Of a stretch of 64,000 nt of DNA, positions 1 to 10,429 are shown one piece after another. Made by a program: the position numbers and the translations under genes. Numbering within the stretch: position 1 is the first letter of the stretch; every line of letters starts with the position of its first letter. The stretch is from Corallium rubrum (Eukaryota; Cnidaria; Anthozoa; Scleralcyonacea; Coralliidae): NCBI GenBank assembly GCA_964035015.1, contig CAXIUP010000270.1, positions 653,001 through 717,000 on the forward strand. The letters run 5' to 3'. The notes under the pieces were generated by a model. That model saw only the letters and a program-made list of their open reading frames with translations. It was not told where the DNA came from and did not search any database.

Positions 1-331
1 ACTGTTACAGCCTCATTCCTGTCAGCCAGAGGCACCCATATATAGTGATAAGTCAACCCAGTAAACACAACATTGAAAAATTGTTGAAATATGTTGTATT
101 TTAACTAGTTTTTATGACATTTCATGACCTTCAGTGTTCTTAAAAATCACCCCTCAGAATGCAGGAAATGGCATTTCCAAGACTATAAATTTCAAAAATT
201 TCCGGGAGGGCATGCCCCCCAGACCCCCTAGAAGAATCCCTTTTTGTAACGCCCCTCGCGGGAAAATTCTTAGAAAGGCCCTGTTCAGCACTTCAGCCAC
301 CCTAGACGAAAACAAAACTCTACGCCTATGC
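1..331. other. unassigned sequence left of the integrase fragment
   Basis: I recognise no gene here. The segment has a C-rich stretch around 210-300 unlike the AT-rich DNA to its right. The integrase homology of the next feature stops at about 345, so this is probably the flank, or another repeat, at a truncation breakpoint. The only open frame (134-337) has low complexity and no recognisable domain. Confidence 0.4.
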
Positions 332-643
332 TCATAATATTAAACGCACACCAGTTTTTTTCTTTAAAAGTTCAACCCATACATATCTTGAATAAACATC
401 AATACACACAAGCCAATAACGATATTGTTTATTAAATCGTGCTAAATCTTTATTTTCAGCTAAATCAATCTCCCATTGTTCATTTTTTTCATTTACATGA
501 ATATTTAAACGTCTATATTTTTTTCTATTAAGTTTGTGTTGTCTATATTTTGATAAATCTTCTTCATTTAATGTTTCTCCCTTTAACAATCTTGCTGCTT
601 TTTTGATGAATTCTGGTGAAAACTTCAATTTTTTTTTACTCAT
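332..643 (-). pseudogene. Polinton-type integrase, N-terminal fragment
   Basis: The reading frame starts at an ATG at 643 and gives 103 residues. It begins with a lysine-rich segment and runs into the start of an rve (retroviral-type integrase) fold. Visible hallmarks are EQWEIDLAE, carrying the first catalytic Asp, and RYWLVCIDVYSRYVWV, carrying the second. Spacing and wording match the integrases of Polinton/Maverick elements and adintoviruses, which integrate the element's DNA by a DDE mechanism. Homology stops abruptly after the KKKTG stretch, and the last residues are non-homologous, so the third catalytic residue and the C-terminal chromodomain are missing. This is a truncated, inactive copy. 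It is the anchor for calling the neighbouring block Polinton-like. The family call is firm; the link to the genes downstream is inference from adjacency. Confidence 0.75.
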
Positions 644-749
644 TTTTCTATAAAAATATAAATAAATAAAAATATTTTTTTATTTTACAATTTTTCAACC
701 AGCGATTTAATCTCTTCTATCTCACCACTACTTATCATATTAATTTACT

Positions 750-1512
750 CACTATATTAACGAAAAATACTCAGAAGGGCCTAATTAGTCTGGTGTTTTA
801 ATTAGAGCGAAATCTATTTTTGGAAATATATTCTTAAAATATATTCTTAATCTACCTTTCCAATGTGAAATTACTTACGAGAACAGACTAATCGAAACAA
901 ACCTACTTCCTCTAACCTACTGGCACGAATATCTGGACATGGTATTCTTTTTCAAAATAATCAATCAATATATTTCATTTGACAAAACTACAATTCCTGA
1001 AAAATGCAAACCTACCAACATATCTACAAGATCTCAGATTAAAACAGATGGCAGCGCTTTCAAACAGCGATCATATAGAACATCTACGTACGGTAAATCA
1101 TACCTAATAAGAGCTCCAAGAATATGGAACGTCCTGCCTCAAGAAATAACCCGGACTACCAATCTTTCAAATTTCAAAAACAAACTAAAAGAATACTACC
1201 ACTCTGCTATTCTCTCTATATACCATTCTGAAGACCCACGCACCTGGAAATCAATTTGTATTAAATGTAACTCTGTCCGTAGTCTATGTGTTTCCCCTAC
1301 TTGTTGTTTTTAGACCTTCAGCTAGCTTCATATTAAACGTTTTTACTTGTTATGTTTATATCATATAATTATATTTATATCACATATTATTTAATGTAAA
1401 TCGTAGACAATCAGGACCCGCAGTAATCGGCCTCAGCTGTTGCGGTGTTCCTATCCTTGTATTTATTTATTTAGTCAAGGTAAAGTTAAATAAAATAAAA
1501 TAAAATAAAACA
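750..1512 (+). mobile_element. 5'-truncated LINE, 3' end with A-rich tail
   Basis: The frame passing through 855-1313 encodes the C-terminal part of a non-LTR retrotransposon ORF2. The wording (YWHEYLDMVFFFKIIN, then APRIWNVLPQEI and a final FKNKL segment) is typical of the region after the reverse transcriptase in CR1/Jockey/RTE-like LINEs. The reading frame ends at 1313 and is followed by a roughly 170-bp 3' untranslated region and a run of AAATA units at about 1487-1512. Such a tail is expected at a LINE 3' end. The element is inserted on the plus strand just downstream of the minus-strand gene that follows and cuts its C-terminus. The 5' boundary is approximate. Confidence 0.75.
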
Positions 1513-2353
1513 AAATCAACTTTGCCTTTATCTTTTAAGTTTGCATTCATATCATCGTTGTAACAACAAATACAATCTTCTAAAGATAAACTAGTCAAAC
1601 TTTTATAACACAATAATTCCACTAAAGCATTTTGATTTATAGTTTTTGTTATTGTTGTAGATGATGATGATAGCTGATTTTGTTGATATTCAATACCTTT
1701 GCTTTCTAACGCATACTCACATTCATTTACAACAACATCATCGACATTTTTTTGTTTCTTTTTTATGTCTTTTTCACTTCTTTCCCTGGGTTTCCTTTTT
1801 CGTGAACCACCACTAGCGTTACCATTTACAGCATGGTAAAATTTCCCCAACCCACTACAAATAGTTTGTAAATTATCGTTCTTTTTAAAAAAGAAACTTC
1901 CCCATTCATCTGACCATTGCTCGTTTTTTTTGGTGTAATTTCCACCTCACATGCGCTAACTTCATCGTTAAACGACATATCTTCGTTGGGCAATTCGATG
2001 ACTTGTTTTTGCTTAACAAGTTCACTTCCTCCGTATTCATTTGAACGCAGAACAAGACAATTTTCTTTCTTTCTTGTAGTCTTCATATTCGTCGACGACA
2101 ATAATACTTTGCTCACCAGACGCAGACACGGATTGTAATACGTTAATTATGGATGGTATTAGTTCCATGTCAAGTTCCATCTCACTTTGCATGGTGAATT
2201 TCAGACACTGCTTGCTTGTTGGGTAAACCTTCCCCAACATAGCTTTACCATTCTTCTTCTTTAACGCAATCACTTTTCGCGAATAGTCAGGATAATTTTG
2301 TAGGACAACTTCATTTGACGTATATTGTTTTAGGTAAAGCTCATTTTCAACTG
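1513..2353 (-). pseudogene. unrecognised Polinton-block gene, frameshifted
   Basis: Three minus-strand frames (about 2353-2037, 2116-1826 and 1850-1513) overlap end to start. They read as one protein broken by two frameshifts. The N-terminal part is hydrophilic with VYPTSKQCLKFTMQ. The middle is acidic. The C-terminal part has a basic cluster (SRKRKPRERSEKDIKKKQK) that could be a nuclear localisation signal. The LINE tail truncates the C-terminus at 1512. No ATG is obvious, and a possible AG splice acceptor precedes the open frame near 2354, so an upstream exon is possible. I do not recognise the family. Confidence 0.4.
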
Positions 2354-2445
2354 ATGTTTACGAACGAATGATGCTGAGGTCTATCCTCTACCTTTTTTTA
2401 CAGAAAATTTTCAACACAATTTCAATTTTATTTATTTTTTTTATT

Positions 2446-2724
2446 TTACTTCAATCCAAATACAGTAAGAGATTCATTATAAAATTCTACACACTCTTCT
2501 ATAAAATTATCTGAAAACTGGTTATTCACACATAAAAAATCTACACAATCTTTTATAAATATTTGACAAACGGGAAATTGCATAAAAATATAATAAAAGA
2601 AATGTTGTGTCATGATGTAGTCTATGATGAAAACCACAAATTTTTCATACAAAAATTTCCATACCAAATTTGGATGTAAGAGATAAGGGTAGGCGGTACA
2701 AACTTTACGTTTAAAATAGATCAA
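2446..2724 (-). CDS. small unrecognised ORF
   Basis: This 92-residue frame is aromatic- and Cys-rich. Its last 45 residues (from FPVCQIFIKDCVDFL) look like plausible coding sequence with acidic and asparagine-rich composition. Its N-terminal half overlaps the tandem repeat at 2617-2990 and is probably not coding. It may be a short C-terminal remnant of another gene of the same mobile block. There is no recognised domain. Confidence 0.25.
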   Translation of the reverse strand: MIYFKRKVCTAYPYLLHPNLVWKFLYEKFVVFIIDYIMTQHFFYYIFMQFPVCQIFIKDCVDFLCVNNQFSDNFIEECVEFYNESLTVFGLK

Positions 2725-2990
2725 AAAATAGAGAATGACTCAACAACAACCCCTCAAACCATATATAGTATGCGTCTATGATGAAAACAACATATTTTTC
2801 ATACAAAAAATACCATACCAAATTTGGATGTAAGAAATTAAGGTTAGGCGTTGCAAACTTTACGCTTAAATAGATCAAAAAATAGAGAATGACTCAACAA
2901 CACCCACTCATACCATATATAGTATACATCTATGAGAAAAACAACAAAATTTTTCATACAAAAATTTCCAACCAAATATGGTATAAGAAG
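2617..2990. repeat. tandem repeat of about 155 bp, two to three units
   Basis: Units share TTTTTCATACAAAAA, CATACCAAATTTGGATGTAAG and ATAGAGAATGACTCAACAAC, and end with CCATATATAGTAT. Two units are nearly complete (about 2617-2772 and 2773-2930) and a third is partial. The array lies between minus-strand genes on its left and the plus-strand genes that begin at 3109, so it may hold the divergent promoters of the element. CATATAT-type palindromes recur upstream of other genes in the block, for example CCATATATGG near 22317. Confidence 0.6.
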
Positions 2991-3108
2991 GTGTATGATG
3001 TATAGAAATTGTTTTGTTCCTATTGGTTAAGAAAAACATCAATTTTATTATATATATTTTACACCCAATAAAAATTTTTAAAAACCAAACTTACTTTCAT
3101 ACAGTAAA

Positions 3109-3772
3109 ATGGATATTAAAAGTAAAACTATTAGGAAATCCGCGGATAAGAAGAAACAAGTGGATGGTGTTTTAAAATTTCTGGAGGGATCTGATTTCAA
3201 TATTGGACTTCTTAAGAAAAGTAAGTAAGAGAAAAATAAAATAAACTCATTTTTTTTTGTTTTAAAAGATACTTATCTGTTTTACTTAGGATCGTTATTA
3301 AATTTTATTTATTTCTATTTGACTTTTAGTTTTAAAAACAAAACAAAAGGAGGAGAAAAAGAAGGAAGTAAGCAACCAACGGCTACATGATTTAGTCGCA
3401 TCAACGTATGAAAAAAAAAGTAATAAAGAGCAGGAGGAAGAGGAAAGCGAAGAAGAAGAAAGCGTAGAAGAAGAAGAAGAGTTCGATGATGATGATGATG
3501 CTGTTCAATATCCCTCAGATCGTTGGCTGACCAGTTTAATTCAACAACAACCAGAACCACAAGACAACGGGCAACAATCATCGCCACAAACAACCGCAGC
3601 CGCAGACAACCTACACACCATTCTCGTGAAAATGACCCCAACACCGTTCCCTCAAATCTCCCCGTTATCTTCACCACCACCACCACCACCACCACCACCG
3701 ACACTCTCTTTTTCTGTTTCATCACCTAACGATCAAATCATCTGCCAATCAGTGATAGAACCACCACTATAA
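3109..3772 (+). CDS. spliced acidic and proline-rich protein of the Polinton-like block (copy A)
   Basis: Exon 1 (3109-3220) starts MDIKSKTIRKSADKKK. A GTAAGT donor at 3221 and a pyrimidine-rich TTTTAG acceptor ending at 3329 define a 109-bp intron. Exon 2 (3330-3772) continues in frame and gives a protein of about 184 residues. Its order is a basic N-terminus, a Glu/Asp-rich tract with five consecutive Asp, a Gln-rich stretch, a run of eight Pro, and a C-terminus ending EPPL before TAA. The intron removes what would otherwise be a stop. Copy B near 39856 retains the C-terminal half. The layout is that of an intrinsically disordered linker or nuclear protein. I do not recognise a family. The same reading frame continues past the stop; see the next feature. 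Confidence 0.6.
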
Positions 3773-3780
3773 CCTATTTT

Positions 3781-3829
3781 GTTTACACCTGTTATTGATT
3801 CGTCTTACGAATCAATATCAGATGTAAAC
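3781..3829 (+). promoter_or_regulatory. inverted repeat just after a stop codon, present in both block copies
   Basis: The arms GTTTACACCTGTTATTGATT and its near-complement, ending ATGTAAAC, flank a short loop. They begin 8 nt after the TAA at 3770-3772. In copy B the corresponding arms (about 39991-40032) include a perfect 17-bp pairing, GTTTACATCTGTTATTG with CAATAACAGATGTAAAC, starting 11 nt after the equivalent TAA. The sequence is also protein-coding in the downstream frame. It could be a readthrough-stimulating hairpin, a binding site, or coincidental coding symmetry. Confidence 0.35.
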
Positions 3830-3914
3830 ATTCCATATCCCTTGTCATTTCCTACACAAACCCTTTACCCACATCCACCACATCCACCGTCACATATTAT
3901 ACCAATGAAACAAA

Positions 3915-4197
<283 letters not shown>

Positions 4198-4744
4198 ACA
4201 ACAACTAACAACGATCTAATAACCGTTAACGAATACCAACCCAACACAAACGCATTATTTACCGACTTTAAAATACCTAAAAAACAAACAGGAAAGGACA
4301 TTACATTACTACGCAAACAATATGAGGAAGAAAATAACGTAATATAAGTTGAAGAGGGAGAAGAGAAGGAGAAGGAGGAAGAAGAAGAAAACAAAAAAAA
4401 GAACAAACATTATAAGCGTAGTTTATATTTAGAAAAAAGAGGCAAAATAATACTTACTTTCCCCATTTTATCACATAAAAACGCCGACATTACAGTTATA
4501 GCTGAAAATAAATTTAAAGAACTTAAACGTATATTTAGAATAAAAAAAAGCATTAAGTAAATCAGTAGATGTGAAAGAAAACATTTATGATTTAGAATTA
4601 ATATAAAATAGATATAGAAATGAAATTAATCGTTTGTCAAGTAAGAAAACAAAAAAATGTAAATAAATAAAATAGTGAAATAGAAAAGCGTAAGCGAAAA
4701 ATATGTTTTATTTATTTACATGTAATCTTTCACATGAAAGAATA

Positions 4745-5164
4745 ATGGATATCATTGTCAAGGAACTTAAAAATTATGGAATCAATGTGGGAAAAGATAT
4801 TCTAGAAAGTGCGATTGAAGAATGTATTTTAACACATGGTGACCTTCTACATGAAATGGTAAAATATCATGATTTCAATGGAGTAAATTTAGAAACAATC
4901 TACATTGCTATAGAGCGATATGATCTGGGTCAAATTATTGCGTTTTACTCTCTCATCGAAGTTCTTTACAAAGAAAAGAAAAAAGGAAAAAAAGACAAAG
5001 ATTTAATTAAACATTTAACTCGAATAACAGTAGACGACTTTAAAAAATCAAACAAAGATATCTTTCGTTTTTTAAAAAAGAAAAAAAATGATAAATTATT
5101 TGGTATGAACAAAACGATTATATTTGGGGTTTTTATCGCATCTACTATTGTAGCTCTTTTTTAA
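4745..5164 (+). CDS. small tail-anchored helical protein, possibly Bcl-2-like (copy A)
   Basis: The frame is open from 4703, but I choose the ATG at 4745 because copy B conserves an ATG at exactly this place (near 40893) and not upstream. The product is 139 residues. It is a mostly helical domain with GVNLETIYIAIERYDLGQII about residues 44-63, then a basic linker (KEKKKGKKDKD), another helical segment, and a C-terminal hydrophobic stretch ending IASTIVALF. A single C-terminal membrane anchor on a roughly 140-residue helical protein, with a segment faintly like a BH1 region, suggests a Bcl-2-type apoptosis regulator. Such genes are known in some Polinton/adintovirus elements. The Bcl-2 call is weak inference; the tail anchor is directly visible. 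Confidence 0.5.
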   Translation: MDIIVKELKNYGINVGKDILESAIEECILTHGDLLHEMVKYHDFNGVNLETIYIAIERYDLGQIIAFYSLIEVLYKEKKKGKKDKDLIKHLTRITVDDFKKSNKDIFRFLKKKKNDKLFGMNKTIIFGVFIASTIVALF

Positions 5165-5253
5165 AAAAAATCACACTCAAACATAACATATATATATATA
5201 TATATATATAAGAGGTTATTTTTTCATTCATTTGTACACATTATTGTAAAAAA

Positions 5254-5346
5254 ATGAATAAAAAAGAGCTGGATCTCCATGTCAAACTCAAAATATTCTC
5301 TTATGATGTTATACGAATGGAAGAAGCAGAAGAAGCGTTAGATTTT
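5254..5346 (+). pseudogene. Fic-domain gene, 5' part (copy A), interrupted by a Helentron
   Basis: An ATG at 5254 opens a frame (MNKKELDLHVKL...) that is nearly identical to the sequence upstream of the Fic domain in copy B (41387-41475). Homology stops after codon 31 (GAT TTT) at 5346, where the Helentron terminus begins. It resumes in the same frame at 21156 (TGG TAT TCT). No bases are lost or duplicated. Expression of the full protein from this copy would need removal of 15.8 kb. Confidence 0.75.
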
Positions 5347-5348
5347 TG

Positions 5349-5369
5349 TATCTGCGCAACGCGCAGATA
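5349..5369 (+). other. Helentron left-terminal hairpin and terminal inverted repeat
   Basis: TATCTGCGC, AAC and GCGCAGATA form a perfect 9-bp stem with a 3-nt loop two bases inside the left boundary. The first arm also pairs with GCGCAGATA at 21122-21130 near the right end. These are probably recognised by the Rep nuclease. Confidence 0.7.
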
Positions 5370-5892
5370 TATCTCTATCGTGTTGTGTGTTTGTTTGTGT
5401 GTGTGTGTGTTAACTTTTTGGTGTAACCGCTGACCTGTAATGTGTGCAGTATTGTAAATGTTTACCTCGCCATGTTGTATGAACTACGGAGCGAGACGAA
5501 GAACAACATTATTTTCGAAGAAAGTCAATTGCAACGCTGTATGATTGGAGTAGTATGATTCAGGGATACTTAAAATGATTGCGTTTGACCGTACGCCAAG
5601 TGATAGCATAATAATGCAATTTGATATTTGCGCTCATCTCAGTTCAAATAGATTTTTCTCCGTTGCTATTCTATACGATTTGTCCTAATTCACATATGTT
5701 GTACAGAATTTAACGCTCTATCTAACCGTACAAGTTTCCCAAATGGCACAAACCTACAGAAGATTGATTTTCTTTAAATATGGCCGCATTCCACCGTACG
5801 CCAATTAAATAGCGTAATAATGCAATTTGATATTCGCGTTCATCTCAGTTCAAATATATTTTTCTCCGTTGCTATTCTATACGATTTGTATA

Positions 5893-6055
5893 GGTAATCG
5901 CATGGGGCCGAGGAAAATTAAGGTTCAATTTCACGAGTGTTTTCAAAATTTTACAAAATTGCCCGAGTCGCGGAGCGACGAGGGTAATTTGTAAGATTTT
6001 GAAAACACGAGTGAAAGTAAACCTTAATTTTACGAGAACTCATGCGATTATGTGT
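5893..6055. mobile_element. long foldback (inverted-repeat) insert
   Basis: Two arms of about 75 nt are imperfect reverse complements around a GC-rich centre with GAGTCGCGGAGCGACGAG near 5965-5982. Examples are TTTCACGAGTGTTTTCAAAA with TTTTGAAAACACGAGTGAAA, and AATCGCATG with CATGCGATT at the outer ends. It sits inside the ~205-bp repeat array, which resumes at about 6512. It is a non-autonomous foldback-type element. Confidence 0.65.
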
Positions 6056-6504
6056 TAATAATATAGCGGGCAAAATTATTTAAGAGCTATATTATGTCCA
6101 GAAAATGTCAAAGTACATGTACCTTATCACGGTCGGTACTCAGCAACATTCCAAATTTCCCTCGCTCTATCGCTGTGCATGTAGCTTTCTTCTTGTAAAC
6201 ACAGGCAAAAGTTCGTAAATTTTCTACTGTATTCATTTTCACTAATAGTTTACACTCCTTCAATAGTTCAAATTAGTTCAAAGTAAACAAAAAAGCATTT
6301 TCAGACCGAAAAACCTTGCAGATTTGTTGAAAACATTGTCAGTCCTCTGAGGTTCACTGTTGCTAAGTAACCAAGCGACCAATCATATGCAAGTACTGCT
6401 GATCAAGGAACCAATCAAGTGCAAGTAATTTTGCCCTGAATTACAAAAAAATGCCCTCTTCATTAGCCAATCATATTCGAGAAATTTTGCCCTCTATATT
6501 ATTA
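6056..6504. mobile_element. MITE with about 22-bp terminal inverted repeats
   Basis: The left end TAATAATATAGCGGGCAAAA is mirrored at the right by TTTTGCCCTCTATATTATTA, with one mismatch over about 22 bp. The 449-bp interior has no coding potential. It lies immediately beside the foldback insert, so the two may have arrived together or be nested. Confidence 0.65.
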
Positions 6505-6999
6505 GAGTTTTAATTCACATATGTTGTTAGAATTTAACGCTCTATCTAACCGTGCAAGTTTCCCAAATGGCACAAACCTACAGACGATTGATTTACTTTA
6601 AATATGACCGCGTTTGACCGTACGCCAAGTAAATAGCGTAATAATGCAATTTGATATTTGCGCTCATGTCAGTTCAAATAGCCTTTTCTGCGTTGTTATT
6701 TTATACCATGTTTTCTAATTCACATATGTTGTACAGAATTTAACGCTCTATCTAACCGTATAAGTTTCCCAAATGGCACAAACCTACAGACGATTGATTT
6801 ACTTTAAATATGACCGCATTCGACCGTACGCCAAGTAAATAGCGTAATAATGCAATTTGATATTGCGCTCATGTCAGTTCAAATAGTCTTTTCTCCGTTG
6901 TTATTCTATACAATGTTCTCTAATTCACATATGTTGTACAGAATGTAACGCACAAACCTACAGACGATTCGGGGTAAGCGTAACGTCGAGCAATTAAGC

Positions 7000-9140
7000 T
7001 TATCATGCAACATAAAGAAATTGTGATCCAAAAAATGCCACATAAACATACCCCAGCTTTCATGTCAAAAACAAAATTATAAGACAATTATAGAAATAGC
7101 CATAAAAGGGTGACCTTGATCAAACGTTTATCAACGTAAACAAAGTGTGACCTAAAAATATTCATGGGAAAAGTGTAACCTTGATGAGGCGTTTGTTATT
7201 CTGACGTACATACAAACGTAAACATGCCCTTTCGTGCCAATAACAAAATTATAAGACAATATATAGAAATCGGGAAATGTTATGAAACTATGCCCTTGAT
7301 CAAACGTTTTTCAACGTAAACTAGACCACAACACTGGGTACCAAAGCCAAATCAGTGATGTCGGGAAGCTAAATTAAGCAGGAGTATCAACTAGTTACGG
7401 TGTTTCGTGTTTGCTGTCTGGTTTGACGATTTGTAATTTAATATCACTTTCTATTTGGTCGCAAGTATAACATAACACAAGCGGTGGAAGAACTCGATTT
7501 CAATCTCACAATCTCTTATAAGAAAGAAATTATTTTATAGATAAATGCTTACAGCGCACGAATTTTACATTTCAGAGCTGCAATTAACCTTTCACCTACT
7601 AATTATCATCAATCAAGCTGATTGTTAACCATTTAACAACGGCAACGCCAACACCTTCTAAATTATCCAAAATTATAGTATAAATTGTCATGGATGGGTA
7701 ACATTGATAAAACGCTTATCGACATAAACAAACTGTAATCCAAGGAGTATACATGGTCACGGAACTTCTCTTAGACTAAGTGTGACCTTGATGAGGCGTT
7801 TGCATGTTACTAGGGTCTTTAAGATGCTAGGGCTTTAAGGACGCGACGGCGGTTAAAACGTCAAGTTAAGTTTTACAATTTAAAGAAGTCACGGTTAACG
7901 TTGACGTCGTCCTGAAGACGTGAAAATGCTCTCAGTGGCGTTGTATACAGAACGAGCACGGTGTTGAGATTACTCTTGGGACAAAAAATTATTCATTCTC
8001 TTTGTTTTGCAAAATGAATTCTTTTAATTCTTTGAACGTTTTCATGGCGATAAAGTAATATAAATAAGTTTTGTGGAAACACCACGTAAAATATTATAAC
8101 AAAAATCCAACACGTAAACATATACTCATGCGAATAACAAAATTGTAGAACAATATAAACTGTCATGGAAGCGTATAACGTCGATCAATTACGCTTATCA
8201 TGCAACATAAAGAAATTGTGATCCAAATAATACAACATAAACATACCCTAGCTTTCACGTCAAAAACAAAATTATAAGACAATTATAGAAATAGTCGTAA
8301 AAGCGTGACCTAGCTTGATCAAACGTTTATCAACGTAAACAAAGTGACCCAAAAATATACATGGGAAAAGTGTAACCTTGATGAGGCGTTTGTTATTCTG
8401 ACGTAAATACAACACGTAAACATACCCTTTCGTGCCAATAACAAAAGTATAAGACAATATATAGAAATTAGGAAATGCCTTATGAAAAACGATTTTCAAT
8501 CTTCATCCGGCGTTTGTTAACGCAAAAAAAACAACAAATTAGAGGACGAGTAATCTCGATTACGCACATGTTGACGAAAACAGTCTTTCATGCTAAAAAG
8601 ACTACAATATTTATCCAACTTATGTATATTAGAAAAAACTCATTAATAATTCATAAGAAAAACACAAACGAAATCAGTACCATGTGGATGGTTTTACACC
8701 TGATAAAACTTATTGACGTCAGAAAGAATACTATTACGATAAAATTTTACATAAAGATCAAAACACTAATCAGTAATAAACATAATAACAAACAAACAAT
8801 AACAGTAAATATTACTTTTTGTATATACGCGTGGTTGAAAAGCAGAAAAAGTATTACAATCAACGTAATTAGTCGTCGTCAACACAAAAGTCAAAAACAT
8901 CGTATTTTCAAACTGAGAAGAACAACTTAAGTATCAAACTGATGTTTTTGCGGGAAATTTTATTGTAAGATTATTTAACTTTGGGTATATAACGTCAGTA
9001 GAAGCGGAAAATGCGAGAATAAACAAACCACTTAGGGAGGAATAGAAGATTGTGTGGATTAATGTTACTCAGGAAGTATACTGTGGAATTAAGAGCTGGA
9101 AGTGGACTGATGCGCAATGCAAGTAGGGGATTGTGCTTTA
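7000..9140. repeat. Helentron 5' non-coding region with dispersed degenerate repeats
   Basis: I see no gene. Phrases such as ACAAAATTATAAGACAAT, GATCAAACGTTTATCAACGT and CCTTGATGAGGCGTTTGT recur around 7065-7330 and 8260-8470, and singly near 7700-7800. These show a duplicated block of about 280 bp plus fragments. A 151-residue open frame at 8475-8930 is compositionally odd and shows no family signal. Confidence 0.6.
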
Positions 9141-9370
9141 CCTTTTAAAAATAGAATGTATTTTTTAGTAGAAATAACGAAATACTCAGGAAATACGTAT
9201 AACTTGTTTTTGCCAATTGTGTCCTCGAGCGACCTTTTACCTCAATAACATTTCTGTTTGTGAAAGTATAAATAAGAGCTGATATAAAAGTTTCGCCACA
9301 GTACCGTTGAAGCAAAGCCCCGATCGACAGAGAAAATACAGAAACTAGCAAGAAAAGCCAGAAATCAGAG

Positions 9371-10422
9371 ATGGCATCGCCGTCAAAAAGGATAAGCGAA
9401 CCCTTTATTGGTTACGTTCATCATTTGTCGTTTCTGCGCAAAGGCCTAAAATGCAGATGGTTCGATATGGAACTACAAACCTCAAACAATAAGCGTGTCA
9501 GGGCGGTTTGTTTTGCGAAGGACAAACGAAATGTCTTCCTCGAGAAACAAAACACTATTACGCCTGTAAAGATCACTAACTACGTTTCAGGCAAAACTTG
9601 GAATGGTGATGGCGAAGAAATTCGCATCAATGACATGACTGTTATTCAGACAGCAACAGCATCTGAATACAATTTCCAATATATCCCAGATGAAGAAAAA
9701 GAAAAGGAAATAACGCCACTCGCTGTTGTCCTCTCCGACATTGAAGGTGGTACCTTGGTCCACGTCACAGGCAAACTAATGAAAGGTAGTACACCAGAGA
9801 TTGTTGGAAAGAAGGATCTGTTGATGCTTAAATGTTCCTTGACTGATACCAGTGGCGTGATTCCAATTATATTCTGGGAAGATGAAATACACAGCATAGA
9901 GAGTGGCCTGTCTACAATTTTTACAACGTCAGTGTGAGAGTTCGTGATAACGGCAAAATTCTTTCCACCACACGTACCACTCGAATTGTGCATAAAGAAG
10001 GTGACGCTCTCCAACAGATAGACGATGCTGCCGCATCCAATTTGCTTGGTCAACGATCAGATTCGTCAATACAAGTCAAGTCTTTCAGGTCAGTACACGT
10101 TGACAAATATAGAAGTTGCGTTGACTGCTTGGCGAAATTCCCACCAGGAATTCAGACCAAAATTGTAAAATGCCTTCGTTGTAATCACAGAATGCGATTT
10201 GAAGATTGTAAAGTGATGGTGGCTTGCCGTATGACGATCATCGGTGCGGATAATAAAACATCTACTCTGACTGCGTTTTCTGAGGTGATTGGAGAAATAC
10301 TCAACGTAGTAGATGTAAGCGCATTATCGGAAGATGACATAGCTGAAAAATTGCTAGACTTAAAAAACTTGAAACTTTCGTTTGATAACGAGAATATTGT
10401 TAAGAAAATAGAATCTCAGTAA
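9371..10422 (+). pseudogene. RPA-like single-stranded DNA-binding protein of the Helentron
   Basis: ATG at 9371 (MASPSKRISEPF). The first frame (9371-9937) and the second (9934-10422) are joined by a one-base frameshift near 9913, where the second frame resumes PVYNFYNVSV. Together they make about 350 residues. The N-terminal half resembles tandem OB-fold segments (VHVTGKLMKG; LKCSLTDTSGVIPIIFWED). The C-terminal half has a CxxC...CxxC zinc site (CVDC at about residue 255 and CLRC about 22 residues later), as in the RPA70 C-terminal domain. Helitrons and Helentrons are known to carry RPA-like genes, thought to coat single-stranded intermediates. It lies about 2 kb upstream of the OTU/Rep cassette on the same strand. 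Confidence 0.7.
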
Positions 10423-10429
10423 AGAACAT

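Larger units (their letters stand above)
5560..6990. repeat. subterminal direct repeats of about 205 bp, about four units
   Basis: Units share CACATATGTTGTACAGAATT, CTCTATCTAACCGTACAAG, GACCGTACGCCAAGTAAATA and CGTAATAATGCAATTTGATA. They start near 5565 (partial), 5693, 6514, 6717 and 6910 (partial). An inserted element at 5893-6510 splits the array. There are no genes. Arrays of this kind in the 5' non-coding part of a Helitron can bind the transposase or simply amplify with it. Confidence 0.8.

Noticed and set aside
939-1313. Independent small gene with its own ATG
   Set aside because: The frame is open upstream and the sequence is the C-terminus of a LINE ORF2, so the ATG is internal.
8475-8930. 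151-residue frame in the Helentron 5' region
   Set aside because: It overlaps dispersed repeats at its start, has biased Lys/Ile/Thr composition and shows no domain. It is probably chance.
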